DNA of 64,000 bases from CAYSCW01 sp964429795 (GCA_964429795.1 CAYSCW010000012.1:1-64000); one strand, 5' to 3'; numbered from the stretch's first letter, positions 52,483 to 61,389 are shown. Numbers and translations: made by a program. Notes: a model not told the origin generated them from the letters alone.

Positions 52483-53679
52483 ATGGAAGACGAAGAGAAA
52501 ACAAAAAATCAACTAATAATGGAATTAAGGCGACTTCGCGAGAGAATTGATGAATTAGTAAAATCAGAAACCGCGTGCAAACGGGTAGCAGAGGAGCTTC
52601 ATGAGAGTGAAGAGAAATTCAGAACCATAGAGGAAGAGAAAGGGAAACTTCTTAAAGCGATTGAAATAGCTAAGGAGGCTGTATGCATTACATCCCAAGA
52701 TGGCGTAGTGATCTACACAAATGAAGCTATGGATAAACAGTTTGGTTATAAAAATGGTGAATTAATAGGTAAGTATTTATCAATCTTATATGCAGGGCCC
52801 TCGTCAGAAGCAATCATGAAACAGATAATGCATGAGATTGAAAACAAGGGTAGTTGGGAAGGAGAGATCCATAATAAAAGAAAAGACAATACTGAATTCC
52901 TAAGCTATGCAGCAGTAAGTGCGCTTAAGGACAAAGACGGCAAAATATTAAATTATGTCTCGACACAACATGATATCACCAAAATCACAGAAATGCAGGA
53001 GCAACTGGTCCTCAAGGAGAAGCTTGCTGTGTTAGGCCAATTGGCTGGTGGAGTAGGCCACGAGCTTCGCAATCCCCTGGGAGCAATAAAGAATGCTGTA
53101 TATTTTCTCAATATGACACTGGAAGAGACTGATCCAGAAGTGAAAGAGACTATAGAGCTCCTGAGGAAGGAAGTGGCAAAATCCGAGAGGATCATCAGCA
53201 GCTTTCTAAATTTCGCTCAAACAAAGACTCCAATCCGGCATAAAGTTAATGTGAATGAACTTGTGCAAGAAGAACTTTCTCGAAATGCCATGCCAGAGAA
53301 TATCAAGGTGGTCTGCCATCTAGATGAAAAAATGCCAGCCATCCTGGCTGATCCCGATCAACTTGCTCATGTCTTTGGAAACATCATTCTTAATGCCATC
53401 CAGGCGATGCCTAAGAGTGGAGAGTTATCCATCGAATCTAAGTTGGAAAGTTCGAAGATGGTGGCCATTTCCTTCAAAGATACAGGAGTAGGAATTCCCA
53501 GAAAGCACCTTAAAAAGCTGTTTGAACCGCTCTTCACAACTAAGTCCAAGGGGATCGGCTTCGGCCTGGCTGTTACCAAGACCATAGTCGAGGGACTTGG
53601 GGGTACAATCGAAGTGGAGAGTGAGGCAGGTAAAGGTAGTACCTTCATAGTAAGGCTGCCCTTAGCTTTGAAATCTTAA
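52483..53679 (+). CDS. PAS histidine kinase
   Basis: 398 aa. An N-terminal coiled coil (LRRLRERIDELVKSE), one PAS domain (about 65-165), HisKA with His193 in GGVGHELRNP, and HATPase with NAIQAM, DTGVGI and GIGFGLA. Soluble. AAGGA precedes the ATG. No dedicated response regulator is adjacent. It lies 69 bp upstream of the 755-aa receiver-kinase, whose N-terminal receiver could be its target. Confidence 0.92.
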   Translation: MEDEEKTKNQLIMELRRLRERIDELVKSETACKRVAEELHESEEKFRTIEEEKGKLLKAIEIAKEAVCITSQDGVVIYTNEAMDKQFGYKNGELIGKYLSILYAGPSSEAIMKQIMHEIENKGSWEGEIHNKRKDNTEFLSYAAVSALKDKDGKILNYVSTQHDITKITEMQEQLVLKEKLAVLGQLAGGVGHELRNPLGAIKNAVYFLNMTLEETDPEVKETIELLRKEVAKSERIISSFLNFAQTKTPIRHKVNVNELVQEELSRNAMPENIKVVCHLDEKMPAILADPDQLAHVFGNIILNAIQAMPKSGELSIESKLESSKMVAISFKDTGVGIPRKHLKKLFEPLFTTKSKGIGFGLAVTKTIVEGLGGTIEVESEAGKGSTFIVRLPLALKS

Positions 53680-53748
53680 ACCTAAAGCACGGTATCAAAA
53701 AGGACAGGGAAAAGAAAAACGACAGGTTGAATTTAGAAGATTAAATTC

Positions 53749-56016
53749 ATGACTAGAGCAAAGATCTTAATCGTAGAAGATGAGAAGATTACCGCTAAAA
53801 ACATCCGAATGACTTTGGATAATCTTGGTTATTCTGTCTGCTCCATAGCGTCTTCCAGAGAAGAAGCGCTCAAGAAGGCAGAGGAAGATAAACCTGATTT
53901 GGTCCTGATGGATATTAAACTCAACGGGAAAATGGAAGGTATTGAAGCGGCTGATGAGATACGTCTCAGGTTTGATATTCCTGTTGTCTATTTGACTGCT
54001 TATGCAGAAGAAGAAACATTGAAAAAGGCCAGAATAACAGAACCCTTTGGCTATATCATCAAGCCATTCGAGAGAAGAGAATTGCACAGCATTCTGGAGA
54101 TCTCTCTCTACAAACACAGAACGGAAAAGAAGCTGAGGCAGACTCAGCAATGGCTTTCAACAACACTCAAGAATATCAATGATGCCGTTATTGTTGCCGA
54201 CATTGGCGGCATAGTGACATTCATGAATCCGATTGCGAAAATTTTGACCGGCTACAAGAAAGACGAGGCGATCGGGAAAAAACTGTCTGAAATCTTTAAT
54301 GTCATAAGCGAGAATACAGGCCGAAGAATAGAAGATCTTGTATCTAAGGTGGTCAAAGAAGGATCTGTACTTAAACTGAACAATTCTCTTCGGTTGATCA
54401 CCAAGGATAAAAAGAGCATTCTTATCGAAGCCAGCAATGCCCCCCTCAGAGATGAAAGAGGAAACATTACAGAGGTCATAGTGGCTTTTCGAGATGTTTC
54501 TGAGCATGATCGGTTGCTGAAAGCATTGAAAACAAGTAAAGCAACCTTTGACAACATTATAGGAAGGACTGCCGAGGGTGTTATAGTTGTGGATGATGAA
54601 GGAATTATCCGCTTTGTTAACAAAAGAGCTGAAGAGTACTTTGGCAGTAAGGCGAGTGAACTAACCGGAAAAAAGTCCGATTTACCTCTAGCAACAGAAG
54701 AGACTGATGAGATTGAGATTTTTCGCCCGAATGGAGAGTCAGGGATTGGTGAGATCCGGGTAGTTAAAACAGATTGGGAAGGTAAACCAAGTTATCTTGT
54801 ATCGATCCGAGATATCACTGAGCGTAAACGAGTAATGGAAAAGCTACTAAGAGTACAAAAGGAACAAATAGAAGCGCGAGACCAATTCATTTCCTATGTT
54901 TCTCACGAGTTGAGGACGCCACTTACGGTTATTCATCAATTTGTCACTATTCTTCTGGATGGACTGGATGGCAAAATCACCCCAATGCAACGTGTTGATC
55001 TGGAGATAATCTTGCGAAACACCAACCAACTCAACACCATGATCAGAGATCTTTTGGACTTCACAAGAGTGATTACAGGTAAGATAAAAACTGATCCTCA
55101 GCCTCTTTCGATCGCTGATTTGATGAACACGACTTTGGCTGGTTTTCAGAAGAGAGCTGACGCGGATGGAGTGACCATTATCTCCGAAGTCCCCGCTAAT
55201 TTGCCTTTTGTTTATGCTGATTCAGTAAAAGTCAGACAAATACTCAACAATCTTATAGATAATGCCCTAAAATTTACGCCTGAAAATGGAAGGATCATTA
55301 TCCGAGGATATGTTTTCGACAAGAATCCTGATTTTGTATGTGTTGAGGTGATGGATACTGGTTATGGAATTGATCCCCTAGAGAAAGATAAAATATTTAA
55401 TTATCTCTACCAATCAAAGGCTACGCCGAGAGGACGAAGCAAGGGGCTAGGACTCGGCCTTTATATCTGTAAAGAAATAGTCAATCACCATGGGGGTCAG
55501 GTATGGGTAGAGAGCCAACCTAAAGAGGGCAGCTCATTTTTCTTTACATTGCCCATTTTTTCCCTGGCGAAGTTGCTTGCACCAATCCTTATCCCAGAGA
55601 ACTTGAAGAAGGGTTTTCTGTCTGTTGTCACTGTCGAATTAGCCCCACCTGGAAGGCCGTTATCTCCAAAAACATGGGAGCAGGTTGTTAGAGTGGTTCG
55701 AGATGTTCTGAAGAATAGCTTGATTCCTGATTTGGAAGTGCTATTGCCTAGCAACACTGATCTTAAACAGGCAGAGAGCTTTTTCCTGCTGGCATGTGCC
55801 GATAAGAGAGAGGCAGATGTGCTTGTGCGACGAATTCAGGAGCAATTGGCATCCTGTGAGATTTTTCAAATTACCAGTATTAATCCTTCGGTTTCCTTCA
55901 CCACCATGGAGGTTTCAGGAGGCGAAGCCAGCAGGAGATTGGATCGAGTTGCGGAAGACATTACATGCAAAGTGGAAGAGATTGTTAAGAATAATGTTCT
56001 AAAGAAGGAGGATTGA
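53749..56016 (+). CDS. receiver-PAS2-HisKA-HATPase kinase with extra C-terminal domain
   Basis: 755 aa. Receiver (Asp55 in LVLMDIKL), two PAS domains (about 130-250 and 262-365), and HisKA with His386 in YVSHELRTP. The HATPase has DNALKFT, DTGYGI and GLGLGLYI, ending near residue 605. A further 145 residues (from about 610) resemble a degenerate nucleotide-cyclase (GGDEF-like) fold: VTVELAPPG, DLEVLLPSN, SFFLLACADKREAD, VRRIQEQL. This part has no GGDEF signature. Such a tail may be regulatory. A receiver fragment overlaps its stop codon. Confidence 0.92.
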   Translation: MTRAKILIVEDEKITAKNIRMTLDNLGYSVCSIASSREEALKKAEEDKPDLVLMDIKLNGKMEGIEAADEIRLRFDIPVVYLTAYAEEETLKKARITEPFGYIIKPFERRELHSILEISLYKHRTEKKLRQTQQWLSTTLKNINDAVIVADIGGIVTFMNPIAKILTGYKKDEAIGKKLSEIFNVISENTGRRIEDLVSKVVKEGSVLKLNNSLRLITKDKKSILIEASNAPLRDERGNITEVIVAFRDVSEHDRLLKALKTSKATFDNIIGRTAEGVIVVDDEGIIRFVNKRAEEYFGSKASELTGKKSDLPLATEETDEIEIFRPNGESGIGEIRVVKTDWEGKPSYLVSIRDITERKRVMEKLLRVQKEQIEARDQFISYVSHELRTPLTVIHQFVTILLDGLDGKITPMQRVDLEIILRNTNQLNTMIRDLLDFTRVITGKIKTDPQPLSIADLMNTTLAGFQKRADADGVTIISEVPANLPFVYADSVKVRQILNNLIDNALKFTPENGRIIIRGYVFDKNPDFVCVEVMDTGYGIDPLEKDKIFNYLYQSKATPRGRSKGLGLGLYICKEIVNHHGGQVWVESQPKEGSSFFFTLPIFSLAKLLAPILIPENLKKGFLSVVTVELAPPGRPLSPKTWEQVVRVVRDVLKNSLIPDLEVLLPSNTDLKQAESFFLLACADKREADVLVRRIQEQLASCEIFQITSINPSVSFTTMEVSGGEASRRLDRVAEDITCKVEEIVKNNVLKKED

Positions 56017-56201
56017 TTCCGGTTGTTTATATCATGCTTATTGCTTATAGAGATGACAGAACATTGGAGCGAGCAAAGGAGATCAGATCTTTAGACATCT
56101 TGATTAAGCCTTTTGGGATTAGAGAATTGGAGAAGAGTATCGAGCTTGTTTTTTCAGGTAGAGTAGGTGCTGAAAAAAGCAAAAAGGGAAGCCCCTGTTG
56201 A
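56013..56201 (+). pseudogene. receiver-domain fragment
   Basis: 62 aa beginning at TTG 56013 inside the stop region of the preceding gene. IPVVYIMLIAYRDDRTLERA and DILIKPFGIRELEKSIEL match the second half of the cluster's receivers (PVVYLTAYAEEETLKKA, YIIKPFERRELHSILEI). The phospho-acceptor half is missing. The GGAGG upstream is too close to the TTG to be useful. Most likely a truncated remnant, although coupled translation of a half-receiver cannot be excluded. Confidence 0.55.
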
Positions 56202-56309
56202 GAATATTCTTGTTGAATTCGTCAAGTGTGATAATACTAGCACTGATAAAGATAGACGAGATTTTATCGGAAAGTATGGGGGAGGGATGTTAGTTGGAGG
56301 GCAAAATTG

Positions 56310-56987
56310 TTATTGTATGGGAGAAATAAGGTAATGTGCCAGTTGATTCAGTTTGTCTTTATTCTTTTTTGTCAATAAACTTTTCTGATATTCATTTATT
56401 CTCTCTCTTTTCTTTATTTCTATTATTTCAATATCTTCCGGAAGTCTGGGAATGATCTCATGATGAGCTCCTAAAAAAAGAACTCCGGTTTCGTCTTGCT
56501 TTAAGGTATTATCTATGGTTTCGGCAATAAATTCATCTCTTTTTTTTAGCAATATCTTCTTATGAAATCTGTAATTTAGAGCAGCTATTATTTTTTTTAT
56601 AGACTTCTTTGCCTTGGTTATTTGTATGAGATAATCATATTCCTTTTTGACTGCAGGAAAGCTCTCAGTTTTTACCAACTGAGCTCCACATTTAATCAGT
56701 CGAGAAACAATTTCATAATTCTTGCTTCCTTTCTTCACGCCATCAGCGACAATCTTCAGCCCCACAATCCCATTAGCCACTAATCCATCCTGATATATTT
56801 TTAAAATTTTTACATTTAAAGAGTCGAAATATCCGTCTATAGAGTCCCAAAATCCTAAAATAACTTCCTTGTGTCTCTTCCAATCTTTATCTCCAATCAG
56901 ACTTTTTCCTCTTTTATTCACTTCAGAAGCTATATTACCCAGATCAGCGCTTATATGGATAATTGGCACATAAATCAGTCTTCTCAT
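56310..56987 (-). CDS. conserved hypothetical protein at the end of the gas-vesicle cluster
   Basis: 225 aa, no membrane segment. It opens MRRLIYVPIIHISADLGNIA and contains FWDSIDGYFDSL, KIYQDGL and GSKNYEIVSRLIKCGA. FLGAHHEIIPRLPEDIEIIEI lies near the C-terminus. The AHH and Asp-rich blocks look like a conserved pocket, but I cannot assign a function. It is the last gene of the leftward gas-vesicle run, 28 bp after the winged-helix/Hsp20 gene, so it is probably co-transcribed. Confidence 0.6.
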   Translation of the reverse strand: MRRLIYVPIIHISADLGNIASEVNKRGKSLIGDKDWKRHKEVILGFWDSIDGYFDSLNVKILKIYQDGLVANGIVGLKIVADGVKKGSKNYEIVSRLIKCGAQLVKTESFPAVKKEYDYLIQITKAKKSIKKIIAALNYRFHKKILLKKRDEFIAETIDNTLKQDETGVLFLGAHHEIIPRLPEDIEIIEIKKRERINEYQKSLLTKKNKDKLNQLAHYLISPIQ

Positions 56988-57015
56988 GGCAATCCCTATT
57001 GTTTATCTAGACAAC

Positions 57016-57585
57016 TTATGCCTTTTGTAATCTCACTTCCAGGATTCCATTTTTGTATTTTTTGCTAATTCCCTTCAAATTAACATTGACAGGAAGGGGA
57101 ATCTCTTCTTCATATTTTCGTCCTGAAGAATGTGCAAGTATTAAAAGTTTATTTTGATTCAATTTTAACCGAATATTTTCCTCACTCACACCTAATAATT
57201 CTATGAGAATTCTTAGATAATCTTCCTCATCCAGTAAATCTACAAATCCTCTTCTTCTTATTTTTTCTCTTTCTCTCCCTATAAGCCACCAACTGAATAA
57301 AATCTTTTTTCCAGTTTCGGGATCTACTTTTAACTTTTCAAAAACTAAAAGGGGGCTACCGACCATTTTCTCTGCTAAGGGATTTATAACTTCTTTTATT
57401 TTCAGAAGAACATCCATATGATTGGAGGCATCACTGGAAGAAGCCAATTCCTCGATGGTGGCATATCTGTTTTGCCAGACATAAGAAACAATCGCTCTGC
57501 TTTCAGGATCCAACTCAGCCAAAATTCTATCTATGGCCTCCTGGTTAATATGCAATAATGGTTCTTCAAATATCTTTTTTTCCAT
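57016..57585 (-). CDS. winged-helix/Hsp20 fusion protein, GvpH-like
   Basis: 189 aa. The C-terminal 75 residues (from LLDEEDYLRILIELLGV) have the alpha-crystallin pattern, ending in KKYKNGILEVRLQKA; the KNGILEV motif is diagnostic. The same ending occurs in the GvpH-like protein at 61390. The N-terminal 105 residues look like a winged helix (LDPESRAIVSYVWQNRYATIEELASSSD, then a wing). A DNA-binding-like domain joined to a small heat-shock domain is unusual. It may link vesicle assembly state to transcription, which is inference. No ribosome-binding site is evident. Confidence 0.65.
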   Translation of the reverse strand: MEKKIFEEPLLHINQEAIDRILAELDPESRAIVSYVWQNRYATIEELASSSDASNHMDVLLKIKEVINPLAEKMVGSPLLVFEKLKVDPETGKKILFSWWLIGREREKIRRRGFVDLLDEEDYLRILIELLGVSEENIRLKLNQNKLLILAHSSGRKYEEEIPLPVNVNLKGISKKYKNGILEVRLQKA

Positions 57586-57697
57586 ATTTATAAATCTTTG
57601 ACCATAATCCAGTTACGAGACAATTTTCTGCCACCTTAAATTGGATAAATAAAGATGATCAGGCATCCAAGCGCTTTGTAAATCGTCTTTTTTCATT

Positions 57698-57727
57698 TTA
57701 ACACGAATTTCACTTGGAGAGTGTTAA
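57698..57727. promoter_or_regulatory. inverted repeat TTAACAC-N16-GTGTTAA
   Basis: Between the Hsp70 gene and the Hsp20-fusion gene. The arms recall the HrcA operator CIRCE (TTAGCACTC-N9-GAGTGCTAA), but the spacing is three bases longer and the inner bases differ. Possible heat-shock-type operator for the downstream genes; weak. Confidence 0.25.
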
Positions 57728-57751
57728 ACATTATAGCGCCATATTTCTCTT

Positions 57752-59512
57752 TTAAATTTTTAGGCAGGGCTCTGTTTCTCTTTTTCTTTTCTTCTCCTTA
57801 ACTTCATCATAAATAACTTCTATGAGTTTCTTTAACCTATCTGTTTCTAATTTTATTTCTTCCCCTTTTCCCTGCGCCAAAGCTGTTTTGATTTTTAAGA
57901 TACCTTTCTCTAGCTCATCTTTTTGGAATCTATCCAAAATCTCATAGCCTTCTTCTATAATTATTTGAGCACTGACCATCATACCTTCAGCTTTAATTCC
58001 AATCTGAATATATTCTTTACTCTTCTCGTCCTCCTCAGTATATATCTTAGCTTCTTCCAGCATTCTATTAATCTGGTCTTGAGATAGCCTCTTGGAAGAG
58101 CTTAGTCTTATGCTCTTCTGGTTTTCGGTGTGTAAATCCAAAGCAGAGACCTGAAGAATACCATTGGCATCTATTTGGAAAGCAACCTCGATCTGAGGTT
58201 CTCCTCTTCGAGCAGAAGGGATATTATCTAAGGTAAATTTGCCCAGACTGATATTATCTTTGGCTAAGGCTCTTTCACCCTGTAAAATATGAATATCCAC
58301 TTGTGTCTGGTTGTTGCGGGCAGTAGTAAAGATTTGGCTCTGGGAAACGGGGATAGAGTTATTTCGTTCTATAATTTTGGTAGAAATTCCTCCTATGGTT
58401 TCTATTCCTAAGGAAAGAGGAGTAATATCTACCAGAGTGACATCGCTCACTTCACCTGCTAAAATTCCGGCTTGAATAGCTGCTCCAATAGCCACTGCCT
58501 CATCGGGATCGATATCCATGTAGGGCTCTTTTCCAAAAAGTTCTCTTGCCAGTTTTTGAACCGCAGGCATTCTAGTCGATCCTCCCACTAAGACTACTTT
58601 ATCAATATCCTGGGGAGAGAGTTTAGCATCTTTTAGCGCCTGTTTAGTGGGACCAATCATCTTCTCTAACAAATCCTTGGTGAGTTCTTCGAATTTTGCC
58701 CTGATAAGACTGGCTTCTAATTCTTTGTCTTGAGCAATAAAAGGAATTCTGATATTAGTGACAGGCTTTTGAGATAAATCTTTTTTTGCCTTTTCCGAAG
58801 CTTCTTTCAATCTCTGGAGGGCTATTCTATTTTCTCTTAGATCAATTTTATGGATTTTTTTGAATTCCTCTGCTAAATAGTCTGTTATTCTTCGATCCCA
58901 ATCATCACCGCCAAGATGGGTATCTCCGTTTACTGCTTTTACTTCAAACACTCCCTGACCTAATTCTAAAATGGAAACATCAAAGGTTCCTCCTCCTAAA
59001 TCCCACACCAAGATAAGGTGGGCATCCTCTTTATGGAGGCCATATGCTAAGGAAGCAGCAGTAGGTTCGTTTATAATCCGCATCACATCCAGCCCTGTCA
59101 GAACTGCCGCTTCCATCGTGGCCTGGCGCTGATTGTCGTTAAAATAGGCAGGTACAGTTATGACTGCTTTTTTTACCTCTTGACCTAAAAATGCCTCTGC
59201 TTCCTTTTTCACCTTTCGCAAGATAAGGCCCGATATCTCCTGAGGTGTGTATATCTTCCCATCTATTTCTATCTTTTTATCGCTTCCCATCCAACGTTTA
59301 ATAGAAGTTATAGTCCGAGCAGGATTGGCCGCTGCTTGAGCCTTGGCAAGTCTTCCTGCCAATTGAGAGCCGGATTCAGTAAAAGCAACTACTGAGGGTA
59401 TGAGATTGCCTCCTTCACTGCTGGGAATAACTTTGGCTTTCCCATTTTCTATATAAGCTGCCACTGAAAATGTAGTTCCTAAATCAATGCCAATTGTTTT
59501 GCTCATTTTCAA
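57752..59512 (-). CDS. Hsp70 (DnaK-like) chaperone of the gas-vesicle cluster
   Basis: 586 aa (584 from the second Met). ATPase domain: GIDLGTTFS phosphate loop, then VITVPAYFNDNQRQAT, INEPTAASLAYGL, DLGGGTFDVSI and VVLVGGSTRMPAV. The substrate domain (about 385-500) includes DITPLSLGIETIGG. The C-terminal lid is short and charged (KEKKRKRETEPCLKI), lacking the usual disordered EEVD-like tail; DnaK is normally near 640 aa. No dnaJ or grpE is adjacent. Placement between Gvp genes suggests a client-specific chaperone for shell-protein folding. Confidence 0.93.
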   Translation of the reverse strand: MKMSKTIGIDLGTTFSVAAYIENGKAKVIPSSEGGNLIPSVVAFTESGSQLAGRLAKAQAAANPARTITSIKRWMGSDKKIEIDGKIYTPQEISGLILRKVKKEAEAFLGQEVKKAVITVPAYFNDNQRQATMEAAVLTGLDVMRIINEPTAASLAYGLHKEDAHLILVWDLGGGTFDVSILELGQGVFEVKAVNGDTHLGGDDWDRRITDYLAEEFKKIHKIDLRENRIALQRLKEASEKAKKDLSQKPVTNIRIPFIAQDKELEASLIRAKFEELTKDLLEKMIGPTKQALKDAKLSPQDIDKVVLVGGSTRMPAVQKLARELFGKEPYMDIDPDEAVAIGAAIQAGILAGEVSDVTLVDITPLSLGIETIGGISTKIIERNNSIPVSQSQIFTTARNNQTQVDIHILQGERALAKDNISLGKFTLDNIPSARRGEPQIEVAFQIDANGILQVSALDLHTENQKSIRLSSSKRLSQDQINRMLEEAKIYTEEDEKSKEYIQIGIKAEGMMVSAQIIIEEGYEILDRFQKDELEKGILKIKTALAQGKGEEIKLETDRLKKLIEVIYDEVKEKKRKRETEPCLKI

Positions 59513-59515
59513 TTT

Positions 59516-60229
59516 TCAACTTTTATTTTTTTTTTGTGTTATGCTGACCCAACCGCACTTTGAGCATTCCTTTTCTAACAATTCTTTAACTGGAGCAAGA
59601 ATTCCGCATTGAGGGCAAGTTTCTTTTTCTTCTTCATACTGATTTACCTCATCTAAAGTCATCCCGGCTTTTTCTATTGAAGACTCGAGTTCTTGCTTGA
59701 ACTTTTCAGTATCATGGACACTTAGCCGGACCACTTTTTTTCCCTGGAGATATAGATGTATGATGTTTTTGTCTTTTCCGGTAAAAGATGTCTGCCTTAT
59801 CACTGTTATGGCTTTTATTCTATCAATTGGAGTCTCGAAGACTTTTTCATTAAATTCCTTCTGATAAAGCAAAAGCCTGGTATTGGTAAGGTATATGTGT
59901 CCCGATTTCCAGGCATTATAAATTCCACTCTTATAGTGGTAAGAGCCATACATTTTTAAAACGAGTTCTTCTCCCTTTATCAAGGGAACCTCTTTCGTCT
60001 TGCTCTTCTGGGATTCCCACATACGGGTTTTGACATCCATGTCCTGCATTACTCCGTACTCCAACATAGTTTCCATTCCAGCTAACACAGCCCTGAGGTT
60101 TACCCCAATCAAAGGAATGCCGGCAACCGAGATGATGACATCAGCATAGAGAACGACTCCCTTGTCAAAAATCCTATCCAATAAATCAACTAAAGTTGCT
60201 CTACCCTTCCAATCCCGTTCTGGTTCCAT
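59516..60229 (-). CDS. GvpA/J-type protein fused to PH/GRAM-like domain and zinc ribbon
   Basis: About 237 aa from ATG 60229; a longer reading from 60289 overlaps the GvpF/L gene and adds nothing family-like. Residues 5-60 are a gas-vesicle A/J/M domain (LVDLLDRIFDKGVVLYADV, then GIPLIGVNLRAVLAGMETM). The middle (about 80-190) resembles a bacterial PH/GRAM domain (GHIYLTNTRLLLYQ, TPIDRIKAITV). The C-terminus has CPQC and CSKCGW pairs, a four-Cys zinc ribbon matching that of the GvpA-type protein at 62093. Probably a minor shell or nucleation protein with a peripheral-binding module. This architecture is not familiar to me. Confidence 0.8.
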   Translation of the reverse strand: MEPERDWKGRATLVDLLDRIFDKGVVLYADVIISVAGIPLIGVNLRAVLAGMETMLEYGVMQDMDVKTRMWESQKSKTKEVPLIKGEELVLKMYGSYHYKSGIYNAWKSGHIYLTNTRLLLYQKEFNEKVFETPIDRIKAITVIRQTSFTGKDKNIIHLYLQGKKVVRLSVHDTEKFKQELESSIEKAGMTLDEVNQYEEEKETCPQCGILAPVKELLEKECSKCGWVSITQKKNKS

Positions 60230-60245
60230 CTGTCGCTTCGCTCTG

Positions 60246-61010
60246 TTACACAAATGAGTAGGGAGGCCAGGGTCCGGTGAAGCGAACAAAGATACTTTCC
60301 TTATTGTTAATCTTATCTAATTCATCACCTAACGCTTTCGCATCGTTTTTATCCGCTAAGCACGATAGATTCATAAGCATCTGCCTTGGCTCTTCTTCTT
60401 TCTTTATTTTTTCCATTCTAATATCTTCAGTACATTTTTTAATTCTTCCATAGAACTCCTTGAAATGATTTTCTGCTTCTCTCAGCAATTTTTCTCTGAT
60501 TAACTTTTCTAACTTTTGCCTATACATATAGGCCACACCTTTGGGCTTGGATTTAATATCCTCGCTTAATTTATTAAGTTCTTCATCTTTTTCTATTAGC
60601 GCATGAGAGATGATCTTAGTATCCCAGGAAATTTGAACCCCATATTCTGCTTTACCTCTTACTCTATCTAACTTTTTTTTCAGGTTTTGATAATCCTCTT
60701 TTATCCAATCTCTAACCACTTTTTTTGGATCTTTTTCTTCCCCAGTCCTGATTATAGTGTCAAATCCTAAGGGGAGAACTATCCCCAACCTCTCCCAGGC
60801 TGTCTCTATAACCTTTTCATGTGTTATAACCCAGTTTTTCACCACATCATTGTCTTCTGATTCATATGGTTCAGGAGGACAGTTGTGAACTATGGCAGAT
60901 ATATCCTGGTAAGGTATAGTATAAACACGAATTCCATTAATCCCGATGTTCCCTAACTGCGTCTCTTGAGAACTCTCAACAATACAATAAACATATCTAC
61001 CTTCAGCCAT
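60246..61010 (-). CDS. gvpF/L: gas vesicle protein GvpF/GvpL
   Basis: 254 aa. The start RYVYCIVESSQ and the central LPLGFDTII are hallmarks of GvpF/GvpL. A conserved ending FTGPWPPYSFV completes the two-domain (ferredoxin-like and helical) fold. These accessory proteins bind GvpA and act in nucleation or growth of the vesicle. A GGAGG site precedes the ATG. It overlaps GvpK by 8 bp upstream. It differs from the second copy at 63154, so both roles (F and L) are likely covered. Confidence 0.92.
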   Translation of the reverse strand: MAEGRYVYCIVESSQETQLGNIGINGIRVYTIPYQDISAIVHNCPPEPYESEDNDVVKNWVITHEKVIETAWERLGIVLPLGFDTIIRTGEEKDPKKVVRDWIKEDYQNLKKKLDRVRGKAEYGVQISWDTKIISHALIEKDEELNKLSEDIKSKPKGVAYMYRQKLEKLIREKLLREAENHFKEFYGRIKKCTEDIRMEKIKKEEEPRQMLMNLSCLADKNDAKALGDELDKINNKESIFVRFTGPWPPYSFV

Positions 61011-61335
61011 TTTTAACCTCCTTTTTTTCGTATTCCTCTTTCCATTTCGCTGGGTTTACTATCTGATCTAAGACATCATCCACAAGACCATCCAACCCAT
61101 CCCTCACTGATTTGACTGTCTCAGAAATTCCCTGCTCTTTTTTCATCTGATCAATAGCAATATCAATTTCCTCAAGAGCAGTTCCTAACCTCTCAATTTC
61201 TTCATCCCTCAAGCTTCCGCCTTCCATGCGTCTGAGCGCCTGATGCTTGAGCGCATCTCTGATTATCTCTACTAAAGCAATGACCAGACCTAAAAGTCCG
61301 TGTTTTAGGTTGTCCTCGTTTATATCAATGGGCAC
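61003..61335 (-). CDS. gvpK: gas vesicle protein GvpK
   Basis: 110 aa with a GTG start. KHGLLGLVIALVEIIRDALKHQALRRMEGGSL and EEIERLG are the GvpK signature. GvpK is an accessory assembly protein that interacts with other Gvp components in the cytoplasm. Its 3' end overlaps the GvpF/L gene by 8 bp, showing an operon. The ribosome-binding site is weak. Confidence 0.92.
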   Translation of the reverse strand: MPIDINEDNLKHGLLGLVIALVEIIRDALKHQALRRMEGGSLRDEEIERLGTALEEIDIAIDQMKKEQGISETVKSVRDGLDGLVDDVLDQIVNPAKWKEEYEKKEVKNG

Positions 61336-61389
61336 GATTAACTCTTGATTAGTTCATAGTTCGTATTCTTTAAGGCCCTTATTAATTTT

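Noticed and set aside
57698..57727. CIRCE element controlling the chaperone genes
   Set aside because: Spacing and inner bases deviate from CIRCE; kept only as a weak inverted repeat.
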